Positions 8,540 through 15,799 of a DNA stretch of 37,170 nucleotides are shown in pieces. Under the pieces are notes generated by a model, which saw only the letters and a program-made list of their open reading frames with translations, ran no database searches and was not told the origin of the DNA. Source of the DNA: Actinobacteria bacterium OK074. Lineage in GTDB: Bacteria > Actinomycetota > Actinomycetes > Streptomycetales > Streptomycetaceae. Made by a program: the position numbers and the translations under genes. Each line of letters begins with the position of its first letter. Position 1 is the first letter of the stretch. The stretch is taken from positions 1 to 37,170 of the forward strand of contig LJCV01000015.1 of NCBI GenBank assembly GCA_001298575.1, in the 5' to 3' direction.

Positions 8540-9520
8540 GTGACCGGGGGGCACAGGCACGACACGGAGGAACTGTGCGAAACGGGACTGAGCCTGTACG
8601 CCAGGGCGCTGCGTGAGGGCCGCGTCGCCGCCCACGAGGCCGACGCCACCCCCTGCCTGATCAACTCGGGCCTCCTCCAACCGGACCTCGACGACCAGGA
8701 CTGGCTGCACCCCCTCGCCCCCGCGGTAGCCCTCCCCCGGCTGCTGCGCGAGAGCGCCGAGGACGTCGCCCGGCGCCGCCGGCACGAGGCCCACCTGGCC
8801 GACGCGTTCGAGCCCCTCATGGCCCTGGCCACCCCGCACTCGACGGCGACGGACCCCTCGACGTTCACCCTGCTGGCCGGACTGGACCCGATCAACAAGG
8901 CCATCAGCCGGGCCACGGAGTCCGCGACGGCGGAACTGCTCACGATCCAGCCGGGCGGCAGACGCCCCGCCGAGGCCCTGGCCGCCGCCTTCCCCCGTGA
9001 ATCGGACCTGCTCACCCGCGGCTGCCGCATGCGCACCCTGTACCAGCACACCACCCGCTACGACCCCGCCGTCCTCGGCCACTACGAGCGGCTGGACGGC
9101 GACGTCGAGGTCCGCACCCTGCACGAGGTCCCCGAGCGCCTGGTCGTGGTCGACCGGTCCGTGGCCTTCGTCCCGGCCAGCAAGGACCGCAAGCTGGCCC
9201 TCGAAATCCGCCACCCGGCCCTGGTCGAGTACTTCGCCACCACCTTCGACCGCCTGTGGCAGCTGGCCACCCCCATGTACCCCCAGGCCGCCCCACAACC
9301 CACCGCGAACGGCATCACGCCCCGCCAGCAGGCGATAGCCGCCCTCCTGATCGAGGGCCACACCGACGCCACCATCGCCGACCGCCTCGGCATGAACATC
9401 CGCACCGCCCGCGTCCACATCGCCAAACTCGCCACCACCCTCGGCAGCGAAAGCCGCGCCCAACTCGGCTACCTCATCGCCGAATCCGGCATCCTCAAAC
9501 GGGAGGGAACGGCCCAGTGA
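8540..9520 (+). CDS. TrmB/LuxR-type HTH regulator, paralogue B
   Basis: A 326-residue paralogue of A with the same order: ELCETGLSLYARALREG, then TLLAGLDPINKAI, LLTIQPGG, MRTLYQHTTRY, AFVPASKD and ALEIRHPALVEY, then a LuxR-type HTH (LLIEGHTDATIADRLGMNIRTARVHIAKL). GTG 8540 has GGAGG 9 nt upstream. It starts 26 nt after A and overlaps C by the 4-nt GTGA. Its HTH is identical to that of C over 26 residues, with identical codons, while the N-terminal two thirds are clearly divergent. It should therefore bind the same operator as C while sensing something different (inference). Confidence 0.87.
   Translation: MTGGHRHDTEELCETGLSLYARALREGRVAAHEADATPCLINSGLLQPDLDDQDWLHPLAPAVALPRLLRESAEDVARRRRHEAHLADAFEPLMALATPHSTATDPSTFTLLAGLDPINKAISRATESATAELLTIQPGGRRPAEALAAAFPRESDLLTRGCRMRTLYQHTTRYDPAVLGHYERLDGDVEVRTLHEVPERLVVVDRSVAFVPASKDRKLALEIRHPALVEYFATTFDRLWQLATPMYPQAAPQPTANGITPRQQAIAALLIEGHTDATIADRLGMNIRTARVHIAKLATTLGSESRAQLGYLIAESGILKREGTAQ
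9356..9433 (+). repeat. 78-nt block identical to 10348-10425 (copy 1)
   Basis: These 78 nt, which code for the HTH of paralogue B, are identical base for base to positions 10348-10425 in paralogue C, including all wobble positions. Flanking sequence diverges. This is a signature of recent gene conversion or unequal crossing-over. Confidence 0.9.
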
Positions 9521-10536
9521 CCCCCACGCCCCACCCCCCACACGGCATCGAAGACCTCTGCACCGCGGGCACGAAACTCTACGAACGAGCCCTGCGCGAA
9601 GGCCGACTCCACGCCGACGACGCCGCCGAAGCCCCTTGCCTGGTGGAGTTCGGACTGGTGCAGCCCGCCGTGGAGGACTTCCGGTGGCTGGAACCCGTCG
9701 CACCGGCCATCGCCCTCCACCGGCTGTTGCGCCGCGTCGAGGACCGCATCGCGGACGAACGCAGACGTGAGGAAAAGCTGGCCACGGTGTTCGAGCCGCT
9801 GATGTGGATCGACGGTCGTCGTACCGTCATGGCGGACGCCACTCCGACGATCAGAGTCCTGGGCGGTTCGGAGCGCATCAACGAGGCCATCACCGAAGCG
9901 ATGGCCAACGCGGCCCAAGAAGTTCTCTGCATCCAGCCGCACAGCACCCACAACAAGCGTTCCCGCTTCCAGTACCACGCGACCGCTTTCGAACGGGATC
10001 AGGCGCTGCTCGACCGCGGCGGCCGGATCCGGACCCTGTATCAGCACACCACCCGTTACACCCCCATCGTCGTCTCCCGCTACGAACAGTTGAGAGGCGA
10101 CGCCGAGGCCCGCACGCTCGACGAGGTGACCGACCGGCTCATCGTCGTCGACCGGAGCACCGCCTTCATCCCGGCGGGCGAAGGCTTCGCGCTCGAAGTC
10201 CGCCACCCCGCGCTGATCACCTTCTTCACCCCCCCCTTCGACCGCCTCTGGCACCTCGCCACCCCCATGTACCCCCCCGCGGTCCACCCCCCGACCCTCA
10301 ACGGCATCACCCCCCGCCAACAAGCCATAGCCACCCTCCTCATAGAAGGCCACACCGACGCCACCATCGCCGACCGCCTCGGCATGAACATCCGCACCGC
10401 CCGCGTCCACATCGCCAAACTCGCCGCCACCCTCGGCAGTGAGAGCCGCGCCCAACTCGGCTACCTCATCGGCCAGTCGGGGATCCTTGAGGCGAACGGG
10501 ACCGCACCGCCCGGCCGTCCGGACGCGGCGTCGTAG
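9517..10536 (+). CDS. TrmB/LuxR-type HTH regulator, paralogue C
   Basis: A 339-residue regulator, the third gene of the operon, translationally coupled to B (GTG start overlapping B's TGA; GGAGGG upstream). It has the same domain order as A and B: N-terminal DLCTAGTKLYERALREG, middle TIRVLGGSERINEAI, LCIQPHS, IRTLYQHTTRY, AFIPAGEG and ALEVRHPALITFF, then a C-terminal LuxR-type HTH. The last 71 nt overlap, tail to tail, the 3' end of paralogue D on the other strand. Its DNA-binding helix region has the same nucleotides as B. Confidence 0.86.
   Translation: MTPTPHPPHGIEDLCTAGTKLYERALREGRLHADDAAEAPCLVEFGLVQPAVEDFRWLEPVAPAIALHRLLRRVEDRIADERRREEKLATVFEPLMWIDGRRTVMADATPTIRVLGGSERINEAITEAMANAAQEVLCIQPHSTHNKRSRFQYHATAFERDQALLDRGGRIRTLYQHTTRYTPIVVSRYEQLRGDAEARTLDEVTDRLIVVDRSTAFIPAGEGFALEVRHPALITFFTPPFDRLWHLATPMYPPAVHPPTLNGITPRQQAIATLLIEGHTDATIADRLGMNIRTARVHIAKLAATLGSESRAQLGYLIGQSGILEANGTAPPGRPDAAS
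10348..10425 (+). repeat. 78-nt block identical to 9356-9433 (copy 2)
   Basis: The second copy of the identical HTH-coding block, inside paralogue C. Confidence 0.9.
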
Positions 10537-11689
10537 AGCCCGCTCCCGAACCTCCCGAACCCCCCTCCCCCACCCCCGGCGGACCGTCCAACCCCGCCTG
10601 GGCGATCCGTACCCCCAACTGCGTCCGGCTCGCCGCGCCCAGTGTCTCCGACAGGCGGGCGATGTGCGCCCGGCAGGTCCGTACGCTGATGCCGAGCCGT
10701 TCCGCGACCACCGCGTCCTGGTGGCCCTCCGCCAGCAGCGCCGCGATCGTGCGTTCGCGGTGGGTGATGCCCTCGATGCCCGTCTCGGGCAGCGGCGACG
10801 TCAGCGGCACCGCCAGCCACCACAGGCGTTCGAAGACCGTCGCCAGGTACTCGACCAGCGCCGGGTGCCGCAGCTCCAGCGCGATCGTGCGGTCCGTGTT
10901 CGCGGGGACGAACGCCACCGTACGGTCGAAGACGATCAGCCGGTCGACGACCTCGTCGAGCGTACGGGCCTCCGCCGCGTCGCCGAGCAGCTCCATGTAG
11001 TTGTGCAGCCCCTGCCCGTGCCGGGCCACGTGCGTGTACAGCGACCGCATCCGCACACCCCGCCGGCGCATCTCCAGCGCCCGGTGCAGCCCCTCCGCGA
11101 GTTCGTCCTCGCGGCGGATGCCGCCCGGCTGCACGGTCAGCACCTCGCTCGCGCACGCCCGGGTCGCCTCGTCCATCGCCGCCTGGATGCGCGGCAGGCC
11201 GTCCAGGACCCGGATCGCCACCGTCTCCGCGGGCGGCTGCTGCCCGCGGCCGTCGCCGCCGAGCCCGGCGTACCACTCCACCGCCCCCCCCGCCGCCCCC
11301 ACCCGCGACCGGCTCGCGCTGACCTCCTCGTACACGTCCCGCAGCAGGCGCGTCATGATCTCCTGGGGCGCGGTGGGTACCAGCCAGTCCATGTCGTCGG
11401 GGTCCGGGTGCAGCAGCGCCAACTCCAGGAGGCAGGGCGCCTGTTCGGCGTCCGCGCGCGGCACCCGGCCACGGCGTACGGCCCGGGAGTACACCCGGTC
11501 ACCGGCCTGGCACAGCCGGTCGGCACCGTGCAGGTGGGCGCCCGCGGGGGACGGCGGGTGGTGCGCACCGGAGGATGCCCCCCCAACCCCCCCCGCCGCA
11601 GGCCCGCCCGTCACCCGTCCGCCCGCCACCGGCCCATCCGTCACCGGCCCGTCACTCGACGGATGCGCGTCGGTCCCGTAACCGGCCAT
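10466..11689 (-). CDS. TrmB/LuxR-type HTH regulator, paralogue D
   Basis: A 407-residue homologue of A-C on the opposite strand. It has an extra low-complexity N-terminus (repeated VTDGPVAGGRVTGGPAAGG) of about 55 residues, the shared core (RLCQAGDRVYSRAVRRG, TIRVLDG-like, LTVQPGG, MRSLYTHVARH, AFVPANTD, ALELRHPALVEY), then an HTH (LLAEGHQDAVVAERLGISVRTCRAHIARL) and a Gly/Ser/Arg-rich tail. I chose ATG 11689 because AGGGG lies 6 nt upstream. The frame is open to 11815, and a 21-nt phased repeat there (FRRMDVG) leaves a longer start possible. The tail overlaps C's 3' end by 71 nt. Its HTH differs from B/C and is closer to A in the RTCRAHIA helix. Confidence 0.82.
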   Translation of the reverse strand: MAGYGTDAHPSSDGPVTDGPVAGGRVTGGPAAGGVGGASSGAHHPPSPAGAHLHGADRLCQAGDRVYSRAVRRGRVPRADAEQAPCLLELALLHPDPDDMDWLVPTAPQEIMTRLLRDVYEEVSASRSRVGAAGGAVEWYAGLGGDGRGQQPPAETVAIRVLDGLPRIQAAMDEATRACASEVLTVQPGGIRREDELAEGLHRALEMRRRGVRMRSLYTHVARHGQGLHNYMELLGDAAEARTLDEVVDRLIVFDRTVAFVPANTDRTIALELRHPALVEYLATVFERLWWLAVPLTSPLPETGIEGITHRERTIAALLAEGHQDAVVAERLGISVRTCRAHIARLSETLGAASRTQLGVRIAQAGLDGPPGVGEGGSGGSGAGSTTPRPDGRAVRSRSPQGSPTGR

Positions 11690-11753
11690 GTCCCACCCCT
11701 GGCTCCAGCCCTCGGCTCCAGCGTCGACTCCCTTGCCCGCCCCGTCCATCCGT

Positions 11754-11794
11754 CCGACGTCCATCCGCCGGAACCCGACGTCCATCCGCCGGAA
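11754..11794. repeat. Two direct 20-bp repeats, period 21
   Basis: The 20-mer beginning CCGACGTCCATCC occurs at 11754-11773 and again at 11775-11794. The 21-bp period keeps codon phase in the frame upstream of paralogue D (FRRMDVG twice), so it may be coding or simply a minisatellite. Confidence 0.7.
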
Positions 11795-12055
11795 GGCGAT
11801 CCGCCCGGGACCCACGCATCAGGCACCGGCCACCCCCGTCCGCCCCCGTCCGCCCACTCGCGCAAACTATGCGCGGCCCCGCCCGCCTCCGCAACACACC
11901 CCCCGAACACACCCCCACACCCCGCCTGCCCCTCCTTGCACATGAATATCCCCTCCCCGACCCCGGCCCGTGCAACAAGCTGGCGATGGTGACACGCCCC
12001 CGCCCCGTGCATGGTGGAGTCGCTCCCCACGGGTACCGCAAGGTGCCCGGCACCG

Positions 12056-12084
12056 CCCTGGCCGGATCCCCCATCCGGCCAGGG
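12056..12084. terminator. Perfect 12-bp hairpin in a divergent intergenic region
   Basis: CCCTGGCCGGAT-CCCCC-ATCCGGCCAGGG, a perfect 12-bp stem with a 5-nt loop. It looks like a terminator but lies upstream of both neighbouring genes, so it has no obvious transcript to end. It could be a leader structure of the ATP-grasp operon, a remnant terminator of a lost gene, or an operator. Confidence 0.5.
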
Positions 12085-12211
12085 CACCCCCTCCCGTCCG
12101 GTCACACACCCCGCCACCCCCGCGAGCCGCCCCCGCCACGTCCACAACCACGTGAGCTGCCGGAAATGCCGGAGTGATCAGCTCGTTACGAACCACACTT
12201 AACGTCAGGCC

Positions 12212-13756
12212 ATGGCGGACATATTTGACGCATACGCGTTGGCCGACGCGTGGGACGAGATGTTTGAGCGGCCGGGTGAGGTCAGGACCGCCTATGAGCC
12301 GGTACTGGCGGCACTCCAGCCGATCGAACCGGGTGAACTGCGGTTCAGGGCCGACCAGATGGCCCGCGCGTTCACCGACCGTGGCGTGACCTACGCCTTC
12401 GCGGGCGAGGAGCGTCCCTGGCCGCTGGACCTCGTGCCGCGCATCCTCGACGCCCTCGAATGGGATCTCATCCAGCGCGGGGTCTCCCAGCGCGTCCGGG
12501 CGCTGGAGGCGTACCTCTCCGACGCCTACGGGCACTGCCGCGCCTTCGAGGACGGGGTCGTGCCCTGGAGACTCCTGCTCAACTCCCCCCATTTCCACAG
12601 AGCCGCGCACGGCGTCGAACTCCCCAACGGCGTACGCATCCACGTCGCCGGCATCGACCTCGTCCGGGACGAGGCCGGGGACTTCCGGGTCCTGGAGGAC
12701 AACGTCCGTGTCCCGTCCGGGGTTTCGTACGTCATCGAGAACCGGCGCGCGATGACCCGCGTCTTCCCCTCGCTCTTCGCCGAACAGCACGTCGTGCCCG
12801 TGGACGGATACGCCCAGAAACTCCTCGCCGCGCTCATGGCCGCCGCGCCCGACGGCATCGGTGACCCGCGGGTCGTGGTCCTCACCCCCGGGCCCAGCAA
12901 CGCCGCCTACTTCGAACACGCCCTGCTGGCCCGGCTGATGGGCGTGCAACTGGTCGAAGGGCACGATCTGGTGTGTCGCGGGAACCGGGTGTGGATGCGG
13001 ACAACCCGGGGCGAAATGCCGGTGCACGTCGTATACCGACGGCTCGACGACGACTTCCTCGATCCGCTGAACTTCCGGCCCGATTCGGTGATCGGGTGCC
13101 CCGGCATCATGAGCGCGGCAACGGCCGGAAACGTGACGCTCGCCAACGCCGTCGGCAACGGCATCGCGGACGACAAGCTGCTCTACACGTACGTACCCGA
13201 TCTGATCCGCTACTACCTCTCCGAAGAACCGATTCTTCCGAACGTCGAGTCCTACCGGCCGGACGAACCGGGGCAGTTGGAGGCGGTCCTCGACCAGATC
13301 GACCAGCTGGTCGTGAAGCCGGTCGACGGCGCCGGCGGCCAGGGCATCGTCATCGGCCCCAAGGCGGACGCCAAGACGCTGGCGGAGACCCGCGCGGCCG
13401 TCGCCGCCGACCCGCGCGGCTTCATCGCGCAGCGGCCCGTCGCGCTCTCCACCTCCCCCACCCTCGCCGGGGAGCGGATGGCACCGCGCCACATCGACCT
13501 GCGCCCCTTCGCCGTCAACGACGGCAACGACATCTGGGTGCTGCCCGGCGGCCTCACCCGGGTCGCCCTCCAGGAGGGCAACCTCATCGTCAACTCCAGC
13601 CAGGGCGGCGGCTCCAAGGACACCTGGGTGCTCGCCGAGGGCCCCGCGGAACCGCCGAACGCCCCCGCTCCGGCCGCCCTGCCGCAGAAGGCCCCGCGCC
13701 AGCTCGGCCCCGACGGCGACACCGGCGTCGTCCAGGAAGGGGCGCAGCAGCAGTGA
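12212..13756 (+). CDS. Circularly permuted type 2 ATP-grasp protein
   Basis: A 514-residue protein of the DUF404/DUF407 circularly permuted ATP-grasp family (homologues occur in mycobacteria). Diagnostic stretches are VLEDNVRVPSGVSYVIENR, VVLTPGPSNAAYFEH, LVVKPVDGAGGQGIVIGP (the Gly-rich ATP-binding loop) and HIDLRPFAVN. It is predicted to form amide bonds, possibly a peptide tag or cyclic peptide (family-level prediction by Iyer et al. from gene neighbourhoods, not biochemically settled). The ATG at 12212 has only a weak AGG nearby. It is followed by the alpha-E gene (61 nt) and a transglutaminase-like gene, the standard three-gene cassette. Confidence 0.93.
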   Translation: MADIFDAYALADAWDEMFERPGEVRTAYEPVLAALQPIEPGELRFRADQMARAFTDRGVTYAFAGEERPWPLDLVPRILDALEWDLIQRGVSQRVRALEAYLSDAYGHCRAFEDGVVPWRLLLNSPHFHRAAHGVELPNGVRIHVAGIDLVRDEAGDFRVLEDNVRVPSGVSYVIENRRAMTRVFPSLFAEQHVVPVDGYAQKLLAALMAAAPDGIGDPRVVVLTPGPSNAAYFEHALLARLMGVQLVEGHDLVCRGNRVWMRTTRGEMPVHVVYRRLDDDFLDPLNFRPDSVIGCPGIMSAATAGNVTLANAVGNGIADDKLLYTYVPDLIRYYLSEEPILPNVESYRPDEPGQLEAVLDQIDQLVVKPVDGAGGQGIVIGPKADAKTLAETRAAVAADPRGFIAQRPVALSTSPTLAGERMAPRHIDLRPFAVNDGNDIWVLPGGLTRVALQEGNLIVNSSQGGGSKDTWVLAEGPAEPPNAPAPAALPQKAPRQLGPDGDTGVVQEGAQQQ

Positions 13757-13817
13757 CGACTTCCCTGAAGCCCCGGCGGCCAGTGACAACTCCCTTTACC
13801 CGTCCGGAGGTTGCGGC

Positions 13818-14750
13818 ATGAACGACGTGATCCTCTCCCGGATAGCCGAGGCCCTGACCTGGACCGGCCGGTACGTCGAACGCGCCGACGCCACCGGCCG
13901 CATCCTCGACGCCTACCTGCACCGCCTGCTGGAAGACCCCTGGCGCGACGAGGACGCGGCCTGCCGCTCGCTGTACGCGATCCTGGGTGTGGACGCCGGG
14001 GACCAACCCGTCGACATGCGGCAGGTGTTGGAGCAGCTGGCCTTCGAGTCCCGCTCGACGCACTCCATCGCGGGCGCCCTCGGCGCGGCCCGCCTGAATG
14101 CCCGCAGCGCGCGCGAAGCGGTGTCGTCCGAGATGTGGGAGTGCCTCAACTCCACCTGGCACGCGCTCGCCGACCAGCGCACCGCGGCCCGCCGCACCGG
14201 CCCGTACGCCTATCTGGAGCTGGTACGACGCCGGGCCGCGCTCTTCTTCGGGCTCGCGGACTCGACGATGAGCCGGGACGACAGTTGGCGTTTCGTCGTG
14301 CTGGGGCGCAGTCTGGAACGCGTGGACATGACCGTACGGCTGCTGTCCGTACGGGTGTTGGACGCCGTGCACGCACCCGACTGGACCACGCTGCTGAGCG
14401 CGAGCGGCGCGGACGAGGCGTACGCGCGCACGTACAGCGGGTTCGGCGACAGCCCCAGGGTGGCCGAATTCCTGTTGCTGGACCGGTCGTTCCCGCGTTC
14501 GGCCCTGCACGCGCTGACGACGGCGGAGGAGTGCCTGGCGGCGCTGGGGCGCCCGCGCCAGGACCCGGCCAGACGCCCGATAGGCCGCCTGCGCACCAGA
14601 CTGGAGTACCTGGACTCGACCGCCCTGGAGGAACAACTCCCGCTCCTCCTCAAGGACTTGGGCCAGGCGTGCATGGCGTCGGCGGACGCGGTGGCGGAGA
14701 AGTTCTTCCCCTACCAGGGCCCGGTGGAGTGGGCACAGGAGGGCGCGTGA
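13818..14750 (+). CDS. Alpha-E domain protein (DUF403)
   Basis: A 310-residue all-helical protein of the alpha-E family, always seen with the circularly permuted ATP-grasp partner. The N-terminal SRIAEALTWTGRYVERADATGRILD motif and the later FGLADSTMSRDDSWRFVVLGRSLERVDMTVRLL are characteristic. ATG 13818 has GGAGG 8 nt upstream. It is the middle gene of the cassette. Its role is unknown; it is thought to be an accessory or scaffold for the ATP-grasp enzyme. Confidence 0.93.
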   Translation: MNDVILSRIAEALTWTGRYVERADATGRILDAYLHRLLEDPWRDEDAACRSLYAILGVDAGDQPVDMRQVLEQLAFESRSTHSIAGALGAARLNARSAREAVSSEMWECLNSTWHALADQRTAARRTGPYAYLELVRRRAALFFGLADSTMSRDDSWRFVVLGRSLERVDMTVRLLSVRVLDAVHAPDWTTLLSASGADEAYARTYSGFGDSPRVAEFLLLDRSFPRSALHALTTAEECLAALGRPRQDPARRPIGRLRTRLEYLDSTALEEQLPLLLKDLGQACMASADAVAEKFFPYQGPVEWAQEGA

Positions 14751-14802
14751 TGAGACCGCCGACAACAGCCCCCGGGAGCAACGGAAAGGACCAGGTACGA
14801 GG

Positions 14803-15645
14803 ATGACCCGCCGACTCCGCATCAAGCACACCACCCGCGTCGAGTACGCCCAGCCCGCGGCCTCCTCGCACAACGAGGTCCGCATGACACCGCTGACCCT
14901 GCCCGGCCAGACGACCCTGGACGGACGGGTGTTGGTGAACCCGTCGACACCGACCTGGGCGTACTGGGACTACTGGGGCACCCAGGTGACGGGCTTCGAC
15001 CTGATGGAACCGCACGACCACCTGACGATCACCGCCTCCAGCCTGGTGGAGACGTCCCCGTCGGACCCCCTCGAAACGGCCCCCACCTGGGCGGAGTTGA
15101 AGCAGGCGACGGCCGACTCCCGCCTCCTGGAATTCCTGAACCCGACCAGCCGTACGACGATCCCGCCCGAGCTGATGGAGAAGGCCCGCGAGGCCGCCCT
15201 GGGCATGGACCCGCACGAAACGGCCTGGGCGGTGTCCTCCCTGGTCGCCGACCGGGTGGCGTACGTACCCGGCGCGACGAGCGTCAACACGACCACGGCA
15301 CAGGCATGGGAGCAGGGCGCGGGCGTCTGCCAGGACATCACCCACCTCACCACGGCCATGCTCCGCGCCCTCGGCCTGCCCACCCGCTACGTCTCCGGCT
15401 ACCTCCACCCCGAACGCGAGGCCGAACTCCACCGCCCGGTGGCCGGCCAGAGCCACGCCTGGATCGAATACTGGGCGGGCGACTGGACCGGCTACGACCC
15501 CACCAACCGCACCCTCGCCGACGAGTCCCACGTGGTCGTCGGCCGGGGCCGGGACTACGACGACGTCACCCCGCACAAGGGGATCTACCGGGGGGTGGCG
15601 GGGGGACCGCCGGAGGTGACGGTGGAGTTCACCCGGGTGGCGTGA
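14803..15645 (+). CDS. Transglutaminase-like cysteine protease of the ATP-grasp/alpha-E cassette
   Basis: A 280-residue protein. It has an N-terminal beta-rich bacterial transglutaminase-associated domain (RLRIKHTTRVEYAQPA, about 1-85) followed by a transglutaminase-like core. The catalytic triad is visible: Cys176 in GVCQDITHL, His218 in GQSHAWIEYW and Asp232 in YDPTN. In this family the activity is more often peptidase than cross-linking. In the cassette it may process or reverse the amide product of the ATP-grasp enzyme (inference). It has no signal peptide, so it is cytosolic. Last gene of the three-gene operon, 52 nt after alpha-E. Confidence 0.92.
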   Translation: MTRRLRIKHTTRVEYAQPAASSHNEVRMTPLTLPGQTTLDGRVLVNPSTPTWAYWDYWGTQVTGFDLMEPHDHLTITASSLVETSPSDPLETAPTWAELKQATADSRLLEFLNPTSRTTIPPELMEKAREAALGMDPHETAWAVSSLVADRVAYVPGATSVNTTTAQAWEQGAGVCQDITHLTTAMLRALGLPTRYVSGYLHPEREAELHRPVAGQSHAWIEYWAGDWTGYDPTNRTLADESHVVVGRGRDYDDVTPHKGIYRGVAGGPPEVTVEFTRVA

Positions 15646-15701
15646 ACACGGGCGGTATGAACACGGGCGGTATGAACACGGTTGACATGAAAGCGGGTTG
15701 C
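15642..15701. repeat. 15-bp minisatellite, about four degenerate units
   Basis: GTGAACACGGGCGGT, ATGAACACGGGCGGT, ATGAACACGGTTGAC and ATGAAAGCGGGTTGC follow each other at a 15-bp period, beginning over the stop codon of the transglutaminase gene. Each unit starts with ATG or GTG, but no SD is present, so I do not call a peptide. Confidence 0.75.
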
Positions 15702-15799
15702 GTGAACGGCCGCGTCCGCGTGTGAGGCAAGCGTGGCCGTCCGGGCGCGGTTCGGTCACGGTGCGCATGGCTTGATCGCGATGGTGATCGAATCGAGCC

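Larger units (their letters stand above)
11690..12211. other. Divergent intergenic region
   Basis: 522 nt between paralogue D (leftward) and the ATP-grasp gene (rightward). It is very C-rich. It holds the 21-bp-period repeat at 11754-11794 and a perfect hairpin at 12056-12084. Open frames here have no SD and read as low-complexity Pro/Arg, so I call no gene. Promoters for both flanking genes must lie here, but I cannot place them confidently. Confidence 0.6.

Noticed and set aside
11867..13789. 640-codon minus-strand frame over the ATP-grasp gene
   Set aside because: Antisense of a clearly recognised conserved protein.
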